The notes under the pieces were generated by a model. It had not been told where the DNA came from. It worked only from the letters and a program-made list of their open reading frames with translations, and ran no database searches. 42,179 bases of DNA from Melioribacter sp. (GTDB lineage Bacteria > Bacteroidota > Ignavibacteria > Ignavibacteriales > Melioribacteraceae), in assembly GCA_012026935.1 (NCBI GenBank), contig VEPI01000093.1:1-42179 (forward strand), read 5' to 3'. Position numbers and translations under genes: made by a program. Below, one piece after another: positions 26,510-35,213 of this stretch. Position 1 is the stretch's first letter; the number at the start of each line of letters is the position of its first letter.

Positions 26510-27709
26510 ATGAAAAAATTAAGTATTGACAAAGTTAACTTAAAAGGTAAACGTGTTCTTGTACGCGTTGATTTTAATGTACCGCTTGATGAAAATCTTC
26601 AGATTACAGATGATATTAGAATTACATCCGCACTGCCAACGATTAAAAAAATAATTTCCGATGGCGGACAATGTATTTTGATGAGCCACCTTGGAAGACC
26701 GAAAGGCGGACCAAATCCGAAATACAGTTTAAAACCTGTTGCTATTCGTTTGGGCCGGTTGATGGATAAAGATGTGAAGTTTGCACCTGATTGTATTGGT
26801 GAACAAGTCAAAGCGATTGTCAACTCATTAGTGAAAGGTGATGTTCTTCTCCTGGAAAATTTACGTTTCCATCCGGAGGAAGAAAAAAACGATCCGGCAT
26901 TTGCAAAACAACTTGCGGAACTTGGCGATGTTTATATTAATGATGCTTTCGGAAGCGCACATAGAGCACATGCATCAACGGAAGGTGTAACAAAATTTAT
27001 TAAAGTATGTGCTGCAGGTTATTTGATGCAGAAAGAACTTGATTACCTAGGAGAAGCCATTTCTAATCCACTCCGCCCTTTTACTGCAATTCTTGGCGGA
27101 TCAAAAATATCCGGAAAGATTGATGTGATTGAAAATCTTTTGCCAAAAGTTGATAATCTTCTAATCGGCGGAGGAATGGCATACACTTTTTACAAAGCGA
27201 TGGGATATGAAATTGGAACATCTTTACTTGAAGCTGAAAAAGTTGAACTTGCAAAAGAAATGTTGGTAAAATTTGAAACTTCCAAAGCTAAAGTGATTTT
27301 ACCAAAAGATAATGTCGTCGCAGCCGAGTTTAAGAATGAGTCACAATCATCAGTTGTTGATGCCGATAAAATTCCAGCTACAAAAATGGGTTTGGATATC
27401 GGACCTAAAACGATTGAAGAATTCAAAGATGTTATTCTTAAAAGCAAAACCGTAATATGGAACGGACCGATGGGAGTTTTTGAGTTTGATAATTTTGCAA
27501 AAGGAACGGATACAATTGCAGCAGCTTTAGCAGAAGCAACAACAAAAGGAGCGGTAACGGTTATTGGAGGAGGCGATTCAGCTTCTGCAATTAAAAAAGC
27601 CGGATTGGACAATAAAGTTTCTCATGTCTCAACAGGCGGCGGGGCATCTTTAGAATTCTTAGAAGGGAAAATTTTACCAGGTGTAGAAGCTTTGAATGAT
27701 GATGAGTAG
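26510..27709 (+). CDS. pgk: phosphoglycerate kinase
   Basis: 399 residues, typical. [20 protein letters not shown] (about 22-41), [65 protein letters not shown], and the ATP-side [17 protein letters not shown] and GGGDSASAI motifs are all present. Reversibly transfers phosphate from 1,3-bisphosphoglycerate to ADP. The GGAGGAAT ribosome binding site is strong. It is preceded by the gap terminator and followed by a long imperfect inverted repeat. Confidence 0.98.
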   Translation: MKKLSIDKVNLKGKRVLVRVDFNVPLDENLQITDDIRITSALPTIKKIISDGGQCILMSHLGRPKGGPNPKYSLKPVAIRLGRLMDKDVKFAPDCIGEQVKAIVNSLVKGDVLLLENLRFHPEEEKNDPAFAKQLAELGDVYINDAFGSAHRAHASTEGVTKFIKVCAAGYLMQKELDYLGEAISNPLRPFTAILGGSKISGKIDVIENLLPKVDNLLIGGGMAYTFYKAMGYEIGTSLLEAEKVELAKEMLVKFETSKAKVILPKDNVVAAEFKNESQSSVVDADKIPATKMGLDIGPKTIEEFKDVILKSKTVIWNGPMGVFEFDNFAKGTDTIAAALAEATTKGAVTVIGGGDSASAIKKAGLDNKVSHVSTGGGASLEFLEGKILPGVEALNDDE

Positions 27710-27713
27710 AAAA

Positions 27714-27790
27714 AGATCAAAAGCATGAGCAAGAACATGAAGATAAAGGTTCTCATGATCATGCTCTTGATTTTGTTCATCAGTTTTTTC
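27714..27790 (+). terminator. long imperfect inverted repeat after pgk, probable terminator
   Basis: The left arm AGATCAAAAGCATGAGCA-AGAAC and right arm GGTTCTCATGATCATGCTCTTGATTTTG are complementary over about 25 bases with a few mismatches and one bulge; the tip falls near GAAGATAAA. TTTTGTTCATCAGTTTTTT follows. It starts 5 bases after the pgk stop. A small hydrophobic ORF overlaps it. Confidence 0.55.
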
Positions 27791-27817
27791 GAACCTTTAT
27801 GTTTGTCTTATTGTTAA
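27725..27817 (+). CDS. possible 30-residue hydrophobic peptide overlapping the pgk terminator
   Basis: ATG at 27725 opens 30 codons: a short basic head (MSKNMKIK), a hydrophobic stretch (VLMIMLLILFISFF) and a tail ending LCLSYC, then TAA. This has the shape of a tiny single-pass membrane peptide. Against it, there is no good ribosome binding site, and the coding region is mostly the inverted repeat after pgk, so the ORF may be accidental. Not assigned to any family. Confidence 0.15.
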   Translation: MSKNMKIKVLMIMLLILFISFFEPLCLSYC

Positions 27818-27857
27818 ATAAATACTAATATCACAATTGAATGAACGGAAAATATAA

Positions 27858-28790
27858 ATGGGATTAGATTCAAGAGATTATTACAGACCATCTGGATTTG
27901 GCGGATTTAGTTTCTTTCCACCGGTGCTTAAAAAATTATTATTTGCCAATGGCATTGTATTTTTTATTCAACTTATATCGCAAATGATTGTTTACGGTTA
28001 TTCTTCAGAAGGTTATTCAGTTAGCTATGAATATGTTTTAACAAAATATTTTGCACTTAATCCTTTTTTTGGCGAACATACTAATTTTTATGTCTGGCAA
28101 TTATTGACATATCAATTCATGCATGCAAATTTTACTCATATTTTGTTTAATATGTTCATGTTGTGGATGTTCGGAATGGAAATTGAAAATATAATGGGGT
28201 CTAAAAAATTCTTGATCTTTTATTTATCATGTGGAATCGGAGCCGGATTATTTCAACTATTCTTGTCACAGTTATTCGAAGGAGGAATGGGTCCAACTAT
28301 TGGTGCTTCCGGTGCAGTTTTCGGCGTTATGATTGCGTTCGCTATGTACTTTCCGGATCGCTATGTTTTTATATACTTCTTAATCCCTGTAAAGGCAAAA
28401 TATTTAATTGCATTCCTCGTAATACTCGAATTTATGTCGGTCGGAGAGCAGAGCATCGTTGCACATCTAGCTCATATTGGTGGTGCAATCACCGCACTCT
28501 TTTTTATACTTTATGATAGAAGAAATCGTATAAATGCCGGAAATATTTATAATTCATTTAAAAGATCAACTGAAAAATTCTCGAATTCATCATTCGGCAG
28601 CCGGTTTAAGCAGGGCGGTGCCAAAGACATTGAAGATGCAAAGTTCTATGACATAAATGAATCTAAAAAAGAAGATGCTGTAACTGAAGCAGAAATTGAT
28701 GCAATTCTTGATAAGATCAGCAAAAGCGGATATCAAAATTTAACAGATCGTGAAAAGAAAATTTTATTTGAAGCCAGCAAGAAAAAATAA
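27858..28790 (+). CDS. rhomboid family intramembrane serine protease
   Basis: 310 residues with about six transmembrane segments. The catalytic Ser151 lies in TIGASGAVFGVM, and His206 in VAHLAHIGGA is the dyad partner. HANFTHILFNMFMLWMFG (89-106) is the HxxxN-type segment that stabilises the oxyanion. After the membrane core a soluble tail of about 85 residues ends EIDAILDKISKSGYQNLTDR and further, which looks like the DUF6576 tail common on Bacteroidota rhomboids. Substrates are unknown. The last 41 bases overlap the start region of the next gene in another frame. Confidence 0.93.
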   Translation: MGLDSRDYYRPSGFGGFSFFPPVLKKLLFANGIVFFIQLISQMIVYGYSSEGYSVSYEYVLTKYFALNPFFGEHTNFYVWQLLTYQFMHANFTHILFNMFMLWMFGMEIENIMGSKKFLIFYLSCGIGAGLFQLFLSQLFEGGMGPTIGASGAVFGVMIAFAMYFPDRYVFIYFLIPVKAKYLIAFLVILEFMSVGEQSIVAHLAHIGGAITALFFILYDRRNRINAGNIYNSFKRSTEKFSNSSFGSRFKQGGAKDIEDAKFYDINESKKEDAVTEAEIDAILDKISKSGYQNLTDREKKILFEASKKK

Positions 28791-29091
28791 TATCATATTA
28801 ATTTTTCTTTCGTTAATAGTTGTTCATTCAGGATGCAGTAATGAAAAAATACCTGAAGAGACATTAATAAAAGTTTATGTAGAAAACGTAATTGTTGAAG
28901 AAACTTATTCAGCCAACACAGATTCACTAATAGCTCACAGAAATATTATATTCTCCAAATACAAAATAACCGAAAAAGATTTTCAGGATGAACTTAATAA
29001 ATATGCCGGTGATAAAACTAAATGGGACAGTTTCTTTAAGAAGTCAAACGATTATTTGAATGATCTGAAAAAAAGTAACGCCGTCAACTAA
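28750..29091 (+). CDS. DUF4296-like lipoprotein
   Basis: 113 residues from a GTG at 28750 (a TTG at 28768 is an alternative), overlapping the end of the rhomboid gene. The hydrophobic signal (IILIFLSLIVVHSGC) ends in a lipobox-like Cys, so it is probably a small envelope lipoprotein. The mature part, IPEETLIKVYVENVIVEETY then HRNIIFSKYKITEKDFQDEL and WDSFFKKSNDYLNDLKK, matches the helical DUF4296 pattern of Bacteroidota (IPxxxL...KxxIxxxxFxxxLxYY). Function unknown. Its last 8 bases overlap the 3' end of convergent recQ. Confidence 0.75.
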   Translation: MKRKFYLKPARKNNIILIFLSLIVVHSGCSNEKIPEETLIKVYVENVIVEETYSANTDSLIAHRNIIFSKYKITEKDFQDELNKYAGDKTKWDSFFKKSNDYLNDLKKSNAVN

Positions 29092-31675
29092 TTCTTCTTT
29101 TAGCAGACGCAATTCTAAGTTTGGCAAAACTAATTGAATTTTTTAATGATTCACGCAATCCTTTCAAATCTGTTAAACCGGAATCAATCTTTTCGTAAAT
29201 TAATTTTAGTTCATTCTTCTCAAATAGTGAATCAATTTCCAAATCGGGGATGGCTTCAATCAAAGTTTCAATCTGAGTTGAAACAATTGCCTCCGGCAGT
29301 TTTGTCAACGATGCAATATCTCGAAGTGAATATTTTTTCCGAACCAGTTCCAGCACCTGGCTGATGTTATTTGGCAGATTTTTGTTTTTAAGTCTTTTGT
29401 CAAGATCTCCTGAAGTCCGGAATTCTTTTAAGGTGTTTAAGAAATCCTCGCCAATTTTATTAAACATCCTATTATTAAATCCGCTAACATTTAGTAATTC
29501 GGAAGGGGATGACGGTTTTAATTTGGTAATCATTCTCAATACTTCATCGGGGCAAATTAAATTTGGTCTTTGATTAAACCTTTCGGCAGCTTCTTTTCTT
29601 ATTTGACGCAATAAATTAAAAAGTTTAAGATCATTCTCGTATTCTTTGTTTGAAGCAATAGATTGATCCAATTCTTCGAGTATTGAAAATTGCTCTAATC
29701 CTTTCTCGGATAACGAAAGCACATTATTGAGTATTGTAATGAGACCGGTACTTTCTAAATTACTTAGTGATTTCTCTATTTCGTTCTTTTTGAAGTGAAC
29801 ACCTGATCCAAAAGTAGAAAACTTTTTAAGTGAGCTAAGATCAGTTTTCCCGGTAACGATTTCGAGAACATTTTTCTTCTTAATAGGAAGTTTAGCTTCA
29901 TGAATCGTCTGCAAGATTATTTCTTCTAAATATTCTAATGCTACTCTTCCTGCTTCAACGTAACCGCTGCATCGGTCACATTTATTGCATTTATAATTTT
30001 CATCATGCTGTCCAAAATATTCCAATACAAATTTGAAGCGGCAATCGGCGGTGTTTGCATAATCTATTATTTTTTCCAATTTTGTTTTTGAATGCTGAGC
30101 AATATTTTCAATACGATTCATATCAAGAAAGACTTCGTTTGCCAAAGCACGGTTTTGTAATAAAGACACGGCTGGAAACATCATTGGTTTTTCATAAGCA
30201 AGCATGCCGGTTGATGATAATCTTCCAAGCTGATTAATAATTTCATAATCGGATAACTCCAATAAGCTGCAAAGCGTTGGAATATTAATTTTTACTTTAG
30301 AATTAAAAATCATACTGCCATATTCACGAACCAAAAATAGAATTAAATCTTTAGACTCATTATCGCTGAAATTTTTTAGAAATGAATTCAATCGTTTTGG
30401 TTCAAGGAGAAATTGAACAAAATGTTTGTTCTCAAGATCGGATTTGAATTTGAGATAACCGGATTCCTCCAAAACCCGGAGCGATGAATCAATTAAACCA
30501 CGGTTCATTCCTTTTTGTTCAAGAAGAGAAAAGAAATTTGCATCAAGTGAAATGTCTTTTTGCGCCATTGATCCTAAAGCAACATTACCGTAGTTGTACA
30601 AAGTATCATAAACATTTTCAATTTGGAAACGGGACGGATTTCCGCTTGAAATAAAATATTGTTGAATAAGTTTGTCTTTCTCATCGTACAAAAGAAAAAT
30701 ATCGGATTCTTTCCCATCACGTCCTGCCCTGCCAATTTCTTGATAATAATTTTCGATTGTACCTGGAAGATTAAAGTGAATAATAGTCCTGACATCACTT
30801 TTATCAATTCCCATTCCGAAGGCGTTTGTTGATACGATAATGTTTTTTCGTCCCGACAAAAAGTCATCTTGAATCATTCTCCGTAACTCAGAAGTCAAAC
30901 CAGCGTGATAATAGACCGCATCAATTTTATTTAGTCTTAGAAAATCGGCAACTTCTTCTGCAGATTTTCTAGTTGAGGTATAAATAATTGCCGGTTGTTT
31001 TTTTCTTTTTAGAATATCAACGCATTTTTCTTTTTTATGAGTTGTATGAAGAACATTCAGGCATAAATTATCTCTCTCAAAACCGCGCACAAATATTTTA
31101 GGGTTATTTAACCCAAGCTGTTTGATAATATCCGTGCGTACATCTTCTGTTGCTGTTGCAGTAAATGCAGAGATATTTTTTATTCCAGTGAAGCTGATAA
31201 ACTCTTTTATTTTTCTGTAACTCGGCCGGAAATTATGCCCCCATTCACTAATACAATGTGCTTCATCAACGAATAAATAAGAAGGTGATAGCGATTTTAT
31301 TTTATCTGCAAAATTGCGATTGGTAAGTTTCTCCGGCGAGACATATAATATTTTAATTGTACCTGATGCTAATCCTGATATAATTTTTTCAGTATCGCGG
31401 GAGTCTAATGAACTGTTAATGAATGCTGAAATATTTTCTCTCGTATTGAGTGCATCAACCTGGTCTTTCATTAATGCGATAAGCGGAGAAACTACAATTG
31501 CAAAAGATTTCGACATTAAAGCTGGTATTTGATAGCAAATAGATTTGCCGGCGCCGGTAGGGAGAATTGCCAGTATATTTTCTCCATTTAATATCGAAGA
31601 AATAATTTCTATTTGCCCGGGACGGAATCCATCATAACCAAAAAATTTCTGAAGTATGTCTTTAGCTGTATTCAT
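29084..31675 (-). CDS. recQ: RecQ family ATP-dependent DNA helicase, long form
   Basis: 863 residues, longer than E. coli RecQ (about 610). Helicase motifs are LPTGAGKS (Lys44), VDEAHCISEWGHNFR (DEAH 137-140), SAFTATATEDV, IIYTSTRKSAEEV, VSTNAFGMGIDKSDVRTIIH and YYQEIGRAGRDGK. The zinc-binding region has Cys in CRFKFVLEYFGQ and CNKCDRC (about 553-580). An HRDC domain is visible near 690-755 (LRQIRKEAAERFNQRPNLIC), and a C-terminal helix-turn-helix tail near 775-840 (YSLRDIASLTKLPEAIVSTQ). 3'-5' DNA unwinding in recombination and repair. Start ATG at 31675. Confidence 0.95.
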   Translation of the reverse strand: MNTAKDILQKFFGYDGFRPGQIEIISSILNGENILAILPTGAGKSICYQIPALMSKSFAIVVSPLIALMKDQVDALNTRENISAFINSSLDSRDTEKIISGLASGTIKILYVSPEKLTNRNFADKIKSLSPSYLFVDEAHCISEWGHNFRPSYRKIKEFISFTGIKNISAFTATATEDVRTDIIKQLGLNNPKIFVRGFERDNLCLNVLHTTHKKEKCVDILKRKKQPAIIYTSTRKSAEEVADFLRLNKIDAVYYHAGLTSELRRMIQDDFLSGRKNIIVSTNAFGMGIDKSDVRTIIHFNLPGTIENYYQEIGRAGRDGKESDIFLLYDEKDKLIQQYFISSGNPSRFQIENVYDTLYNYGNVALGSMAQKDISLDANFFSLLEQKGMNRGLIDSSLRVLEESGYLKFKSDLENKHFVQFLLEPKRLNSFLKNFSDNESKDLILFLVREYGSMIFNSKVKINIPTLCSLLELSDYEIINQLGRLSSTGMLAYEKPMMFPAVSLLQNRALANEVFLDMNRIENIAQHSKTKLEKIIDYANTADCRFKFVLEYFGQHDENYKCNKCDRCSGYVEAGRVALEYLEEIILQTIHEAKLPIKKKNVLEIVTGKTDLSSLKKFSTFGSGVHFKKNEIEKSLSNLESTGLITILNNVLSLSEKGLEQFSILEELDQSIASNKEYENDLKLFNLLRQIRKEAAERFNQRPNLICPDEVLRMITKLKPSSPSELLNVSGFNNRMFNKIGEDFLNTLKEFRTSGDLDKRLKNKNLPNNISQVLELVRKKYSLRDIASLTKLPEAIVSTQIETLIEAIPDLEIDSLFEKNELKLIYEKIDSGLTDLKGLRESLKNSISFAKLRIASAKRRIS

Positions 31676-31749
31676 ATGAAATATTTATTTGGCAACCGTG
31701 CAGACTATTATCTTGTAAAACAAAAAATAATCATAGTAAGTATAACATG

Positions 31750-31992
31750 CTAAGAATCAATCGCATCATAAAGAACACTAAATGTATTATAGCACTTAAT
31801 AACATCAGCGTTAATAGATAACAAGGCAAGTTTTCCAAAGCAACCGAGTTTTGTGTGAATGCCAATAAATGCTTTAGAAGAGGTATTATCTAAAATACAC
31901 TCAACTTTCTCACTATTGAAGTAAAGATTTTTACATTTAGTAAAAACCTCTTCTTCCCATCAATTTACATCATCATTTAAGTCATTGTTCAT
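31750..31992 (-). pseudogene. small broken ORF with one in-frame TGA, unknown family
   Basis: Within the 410-base gap between recQ and the next gene, the minus strand from ATG at 31992 reads 10 codons (MNNDLNDDVN), a TGA, then 69 more codons starting WEEEVFTKCKNLYF and ending SVLYDAIDS before TAG. The downstream part has a protein-like composition (KLGCFGKLALLSINADVIKC) with three cysteines, and the upstream part has a plausible start. I do not recognise the family. It may be a decayed small gene, or chance open frame in AT-rich DNA. The rest of the gap (31676-31749 and 31993-32085) shows nothing beyond AT-rich leader sequence and a GGTGAT ribosome binding site for the next gene. Confidence 0.3.
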
Positions 31993-32085
31993 GGTATAAT
32001 ATTTGTCCTTAAAGGTTCTAATTATAGTTTTAGTTATTTTTAGTAGTGAGATTTCAAACAATATTAATTAGTTAATTGGTGATTT

Positions 32086-33021
32086 ATGGCTGAACAAAAA
32101 TTAAAATTAGAAGATCTGCTTGGTGGTGTTCAAAAAGATGAAGAGTTAGGAAGGATTGATTACGTAGCAATTATAGGCGGCGGTGTAATGGGGCAGGGAA
32201 TTGCACAGACAATTGCTAATGCCGGTGTTGATGTTTTATTGATTGAAAAAACTGAGGAGCAATTAGAACGGGCAAAGGAAAATTTAATTGCAACAATGGA
32301 ACGTGAAATTGCTCGCTGGGCATTAACTCAAAGTGAAATGAAATCCGTCCTGACCAGAATTAAATGGACTACCGAACTTAGCGAAATTCCCGAATGCGAT
32401 ATTATTATTGAAGCAGTAGATGAAAATTATGATTTAAAGAAAAAAATATTTAAGGAGTTAGATCTAATCGCAAAACCGGAAACTATTTTTATCTCCAACA
32501 CTTCTACATTAAGCTTGACAAAGATAGCAGAAGTAACAAATCGGCGAGACAGAATTATTGGAATGCATTTTCTAAATCCAGTACCTAAAGTGCCGCTTGT
32601 TGAGTTGGTACGTGCTCTCGATACATCTGATAAAACAGTTGAGGTAATTAAAAAGTTTGCTTCGCGTATTGGAAAAACTGCCGTTCCCGTTTATGAATAT
32701 CCTGGATTTGTTACTACTCGTGCTATTGTTCCTCTTTTGAATGAAGCTATGCATATTCTTCTTGAAGGAGTTGCAAGCGCAAAAGACATTGATACAGCAA
32801 TGCGGCTTGGTTATAATTTTAAGGTTGGTCCGCTTGAAATGGCAGACACAATGGGACTTGATGAGGTACTTGCATGGATGGAAACTTTATGGTCAACACT
32901 TGGTGAACCGCGCTATCGTCCTTGTCCTATACTCCGCAAGCTTGTCCGTGAAAGAAAACTCGGCAAGAAAACCGGTGAAGGATTTTTTAAATACGATTCC
33001 GATGGAAAAATAATTAATTAA
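32086..33021 (+). CDS. 3-hydroxyacyl-CoA (3-hydroxybutyryl-CoA) dehydrogenase
   Basis: 311 residues, NAD-dependent, cytoplasmic. Rossmann motif IIGGGVMGQGIAQTIANAG (29-47), FISNTSTLS with Ser137, GMHFLNPVP with catalytic His161 and PLVELVRA with Glu173 at the expected 12-residue spacing. The Asn that usually follows (IVNRLL segment) is replaced: here PGFVTTRAIVPLLNEA has Thr. The C-terminal domain includes KVGPLEMADTMGLD and GKKTGEGFFKY. About 25 charged residues precede the Rossmann fold. Acetate kinase follows 17 bases later, suggesting an operon for acyl-CoA/acetate metabolism in fermentation or oxidation. Confidence 0.92.
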   Translation: MAEQKLKLEDLLGGVQKDEELGRIDYVAIIGGGVMGQGIAQTIANAGVDVLLIEKTEEQLERAKENLIATMEREIARWALTQSEMKSVLTRIKWTTELSEIPECDIIIEAVDENYDLKKKIFKELDLIAKPETIFISNTSTLSLTKIAEVTNRRDRIIGMHFLNPVPKVPLVELVRALDTSDKTVEVIKKFASRIGKTAVPVYEYPGFVTTRAIVPLLNEAMHILLEGVASAKDIDTAMRLGYNFKVGPLEMADTMGLDEVLAWMETLWSTLGEPRYRPCPILRKLVRERKLGKKTGEGFFKYDSDGKIIN

Positions 33022-33038
33022 AATTTTTTGAGGAAGAA

Positions 33039-34268
33039 ATGAAAGTTTTGGTACTTAACTGCGGTAGTTCATCTATTAAATATCAGTTTATAGATACAAC
33101 AAGCAAAATTGCGCTTGCTAAAGGGATGGTTGAAAGAATCGGCATGACGAGCGCAATATTAACTCATCAACCCCATGATAGAGAGAAAATAAAAATTGTA
33201 GGAGAAATTCTTGACCACACAATTGCAATCGAATATGTAATTGCTGTTTTGCTTTCACCCAATCACGGAGTAATTAAAGATAAAAGAGAAATTGATGCGG
33301 TCGGACATAGGGTTGTTCACGGCGGTGAAACATTTTCAGGCTCTGTTTTAATTACAGATCAAGTTATGAAAGCTTTAAAAGACAATATCGAACTTGCGCC
33401 GCTTCATAACCCCCCAAACATAAAAGGTATTCAGGCAACAAAAGAACATTTACCAACTACCCCTCAGGTTGGAGTATTCGATACGGCATTTCATGTAAAA
33501 ATGCCTCCACGTGCTTATTTATACGGAATTCCGTATGAACTATACAAAAAATATAAAATCCGACGTTATGGATTCCACGGCACATCACATCGTTTTGTTT
33601 CTGAAAGAGCGGCGTCAATACTTTGCAAGCCGATCGAGCAATTAAAAATTATAACTGCTCATCTTGGTAACGGATGCTCGATGGCTGCTGTTGACGGCGG
33701 AAGATCTGTTGATACAACTATGGGTTTCACTCCGCTTGAAGGATTAATTATGGGAACAAGAAGCGGTGATCTGGATTCTTCGGTTATTCTTTATATAATG
33801 GCTAAAGAAGGATTATCGCTTTCGGAAGCGAATACCCTTCTTAATAAACACAGCGGATTAATCGGTATAAGCGGTGAAAGCAGCGATATGCGTGAAATTG
33901 AAGAGGCTGTTGGTGAAGGTAATAAAAAAGCAAAATATGCGTTTGATGTTTTCACTTACAGAATTAAAAAATATGTCGGTGCCTATACTGCAGCTATGGG
34001 CGGATTGGATGCTTTAGTATTTACCGGAGGTATCGGTGAAAATTCTATTGCTGTTCGCAAAGATGTTTGTACGAATATGGAATTTCTTGGAATTAAGTTT
34101 GATGAATTGGCAAATCAAAATGTTAAAGGAGAATGTTCAATATCAAGTCCCGATTCCAAAGTAAATGTTCTTAGAATTCCAACTAATGAAGAATTGGTAA
34201 TTGCACTTGATACGGAATTAATAGTTACCGAACAACTTTCCTTGAAACAAAGTGCAAGTGTAAAATAG
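33039..34268 (+). CDS. ackA: acetate kinase
   Basis: 409 residues. Interconverts acetyl phosphate + ADP and acetate + ATP. LVLNCGSSSIKYQFID (3-18), GHRVVHGGETF, FDTAFHVKMPPRAYLYGIPY, RRYGFHGTSHRFVS, HLGNGCSMAAVDGGRSVDTT, TPLEGLIMGTRSGDLD and FTGGIGENS are family signatures. GAGGAAG precedes the ATG. No phosphotransacetylase is adjacent in the window, so acetyl phosphate must come from an enzyme encoded elsewhere, possibly a microcompartment PduL-type enzyme. A strong terminator follows. Confidence 0.97.
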   Translation: MKVLVLNCGSSSIKYQFIDTTSKIALAKGMVERIGMTSAILTHQPHDREKIKIVGEILDHTIAIEYVIAVLLSPNHGVIKDKREIDAVGHRVVHGGETFSGSVLITDQVMKALKDNIELAPLHNPPNIKGIQATKEHLPTTPQVGVFDTAFHVKMPPRAYLYGIPYELYKKYKIRRYGFHGTSHRFVSERAASILCKPIEQLKIITAHLGNGCSMAAVDGGRSVDTTMGFTPLEGLIMGTRSGDLDSSVILYIMAKEGLSLSEANTLLNKHSGLIGISGESSDMREIEEAVGEGNKKAKYAFDVFTYRIKKYVGAYTAAMGGLDALVFTGGIGENSIAVRKDVCTNMEFLGIKFDELANQNVKGECSISSPDSKVNVLRIPTNEELVIALDTELIVTEQLSLKQSASVK

Positions 34269-34292
34269 ATTATAAAAGTAATTTTTGTACGT

Positions 34293-34323
34293 AATGCCGG
34301 ATTAATTCCGGCATTTATTTTTT
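34293..34323 (+). terminator. rho-independent terminator after ackA
   Basis: AATGCCGG (34293-34300), loop ATTAATT, CCGGCATT (34308-34315), then TATTTTTT. Perfect 8-base-pair stem closing the dehydrogenase-ackA unit. Confidence 0.92.
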
Positions 34324-34378
34324 AAATACCTTTTCGAAAATATCTTAAATTGTGATTGGTAATTAACATGAGATTAAG

Positions 34379-35170
34379 ATGGATTTAAAACTAAAAGACA
34401 AAATTGTTTTAGTAACTGCATCAAGCAGCGGAATAGGGAGAGCGGCCGCTGAATTATTTATTCAAGAAGGATGTAGAGTTGCAATCTGCTCGCACAATAA
34501 AGAGAATCTTTTAAGAACATCTCAGGAAATAAAAACACTTTATAATATTGAGCCCTTGTGGGAAGTTTGCGATATAAATAACCCGCAGGATATTGAAGAT
34601 ACAGTTCATATAGTCCAAAAAAAGTTAGGAGATATTGATATTCTTGTAAACAATTGCGGCGGTCCAATTCCCGGATTTTTTGAGGATCTGTATGACGAAA
34701 ATTGGGAGGATGCATTTGAACAAGTTTTGATGAGCACTATCCGGTTTACACGTTTTGTCTTACCAGGCATGAAAGCAAAAAATTGGGGAAGAATAATTAA
34801 CATTACTTCGCTATCTGTTAAACAGCCGGTAGATAATTTGATCTTGTCAAATTCATTAAGAAGTGCCGTAACGGCATTTGCAAAAACATTGAGTAACCAA
34901 ATTGGTAAGTATAAAATTACAGTTAATAATGTTGCACCCGGTTATACATTAACTTCAAGAATTCATGAGTTAGCTGAGACAAGAGCAAAACTTGCAAACA
35001 CAACACCGGAAAATATTCTAATTTCTATGACCAACGACGTCCCTCTCAAAAGAATGGCTGATCCGAATGAAATTGCATCAATGATTGTTTACCTTGCTTC
35101 TGAACAAGCTGGTTATATAACGGGGCAAACTATTTCAGTGGATGGTGGGATTATAAAATCAACTTATTAA
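34379..35170 (+). CDS. short-chain dehydrogenase/reductase-like protein with altered active site
   Basis: 263 residues with the classical SDR fold: cofactor motif VTASSSGIGRAAAELF (12-27, TASxxGIG), NNCGGP in place of NNAG (about 89-94), ITSLSVK with the active-site Ser, and the C-terminal ASEQAGYITGQTISVDGG. The YxxxK catalytic pair is absent: the aligned segment is ILSNSLRSAVTAF, giving Ser in the Tyr position and Arg in the Lys position. A subgroup of FabG-like SDRs with SNSLR at this place is familiar to me, so the change looks inherited rather than a local mutation. The reaction is therefore uncertain. Unusually weak ribosome binding site. Confidence 0.85.
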   Translation: MDLKLKDKIVLVTASSSGIGRAAAELFIQEGCRVAICSHNKENLLRTSQEIKTLYNIEPLWEVCDINNPQDIEDTVHIVQKKLGDIDILVNNCGGPIPGFFEDLYDENWEDAFEQVLMSTIRFTRFVLPGMKAKNWGRIINITSLSVKQPVDNLILSNSLRSAVTAFAKTLSNQIGKYKITVNNVAPGYTLTSRIHELAETRAKLANTTPENILISMTNDVPLKRMADPNEIASMIVYLASEQAGYITGQTISVDGGIIKSTY

Positions 35171-35213
35171 TTCTCAATTATTAAAAAGTCTTTTCTCATA
35201 AATAGAGAACGAT

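Noticed and set aside
27190-27612. 140-codon minus-strand ORF inside pgk
   Set aside because: Antisense to a confident pgk; no start signal or homology pattern.
31750-31992. Selenocysteine reading of the TGA in the small minus-strand ORF
   Set aside because: No selenoprotein family resemblance and no convincing stem-loop recognised just after the TGA.
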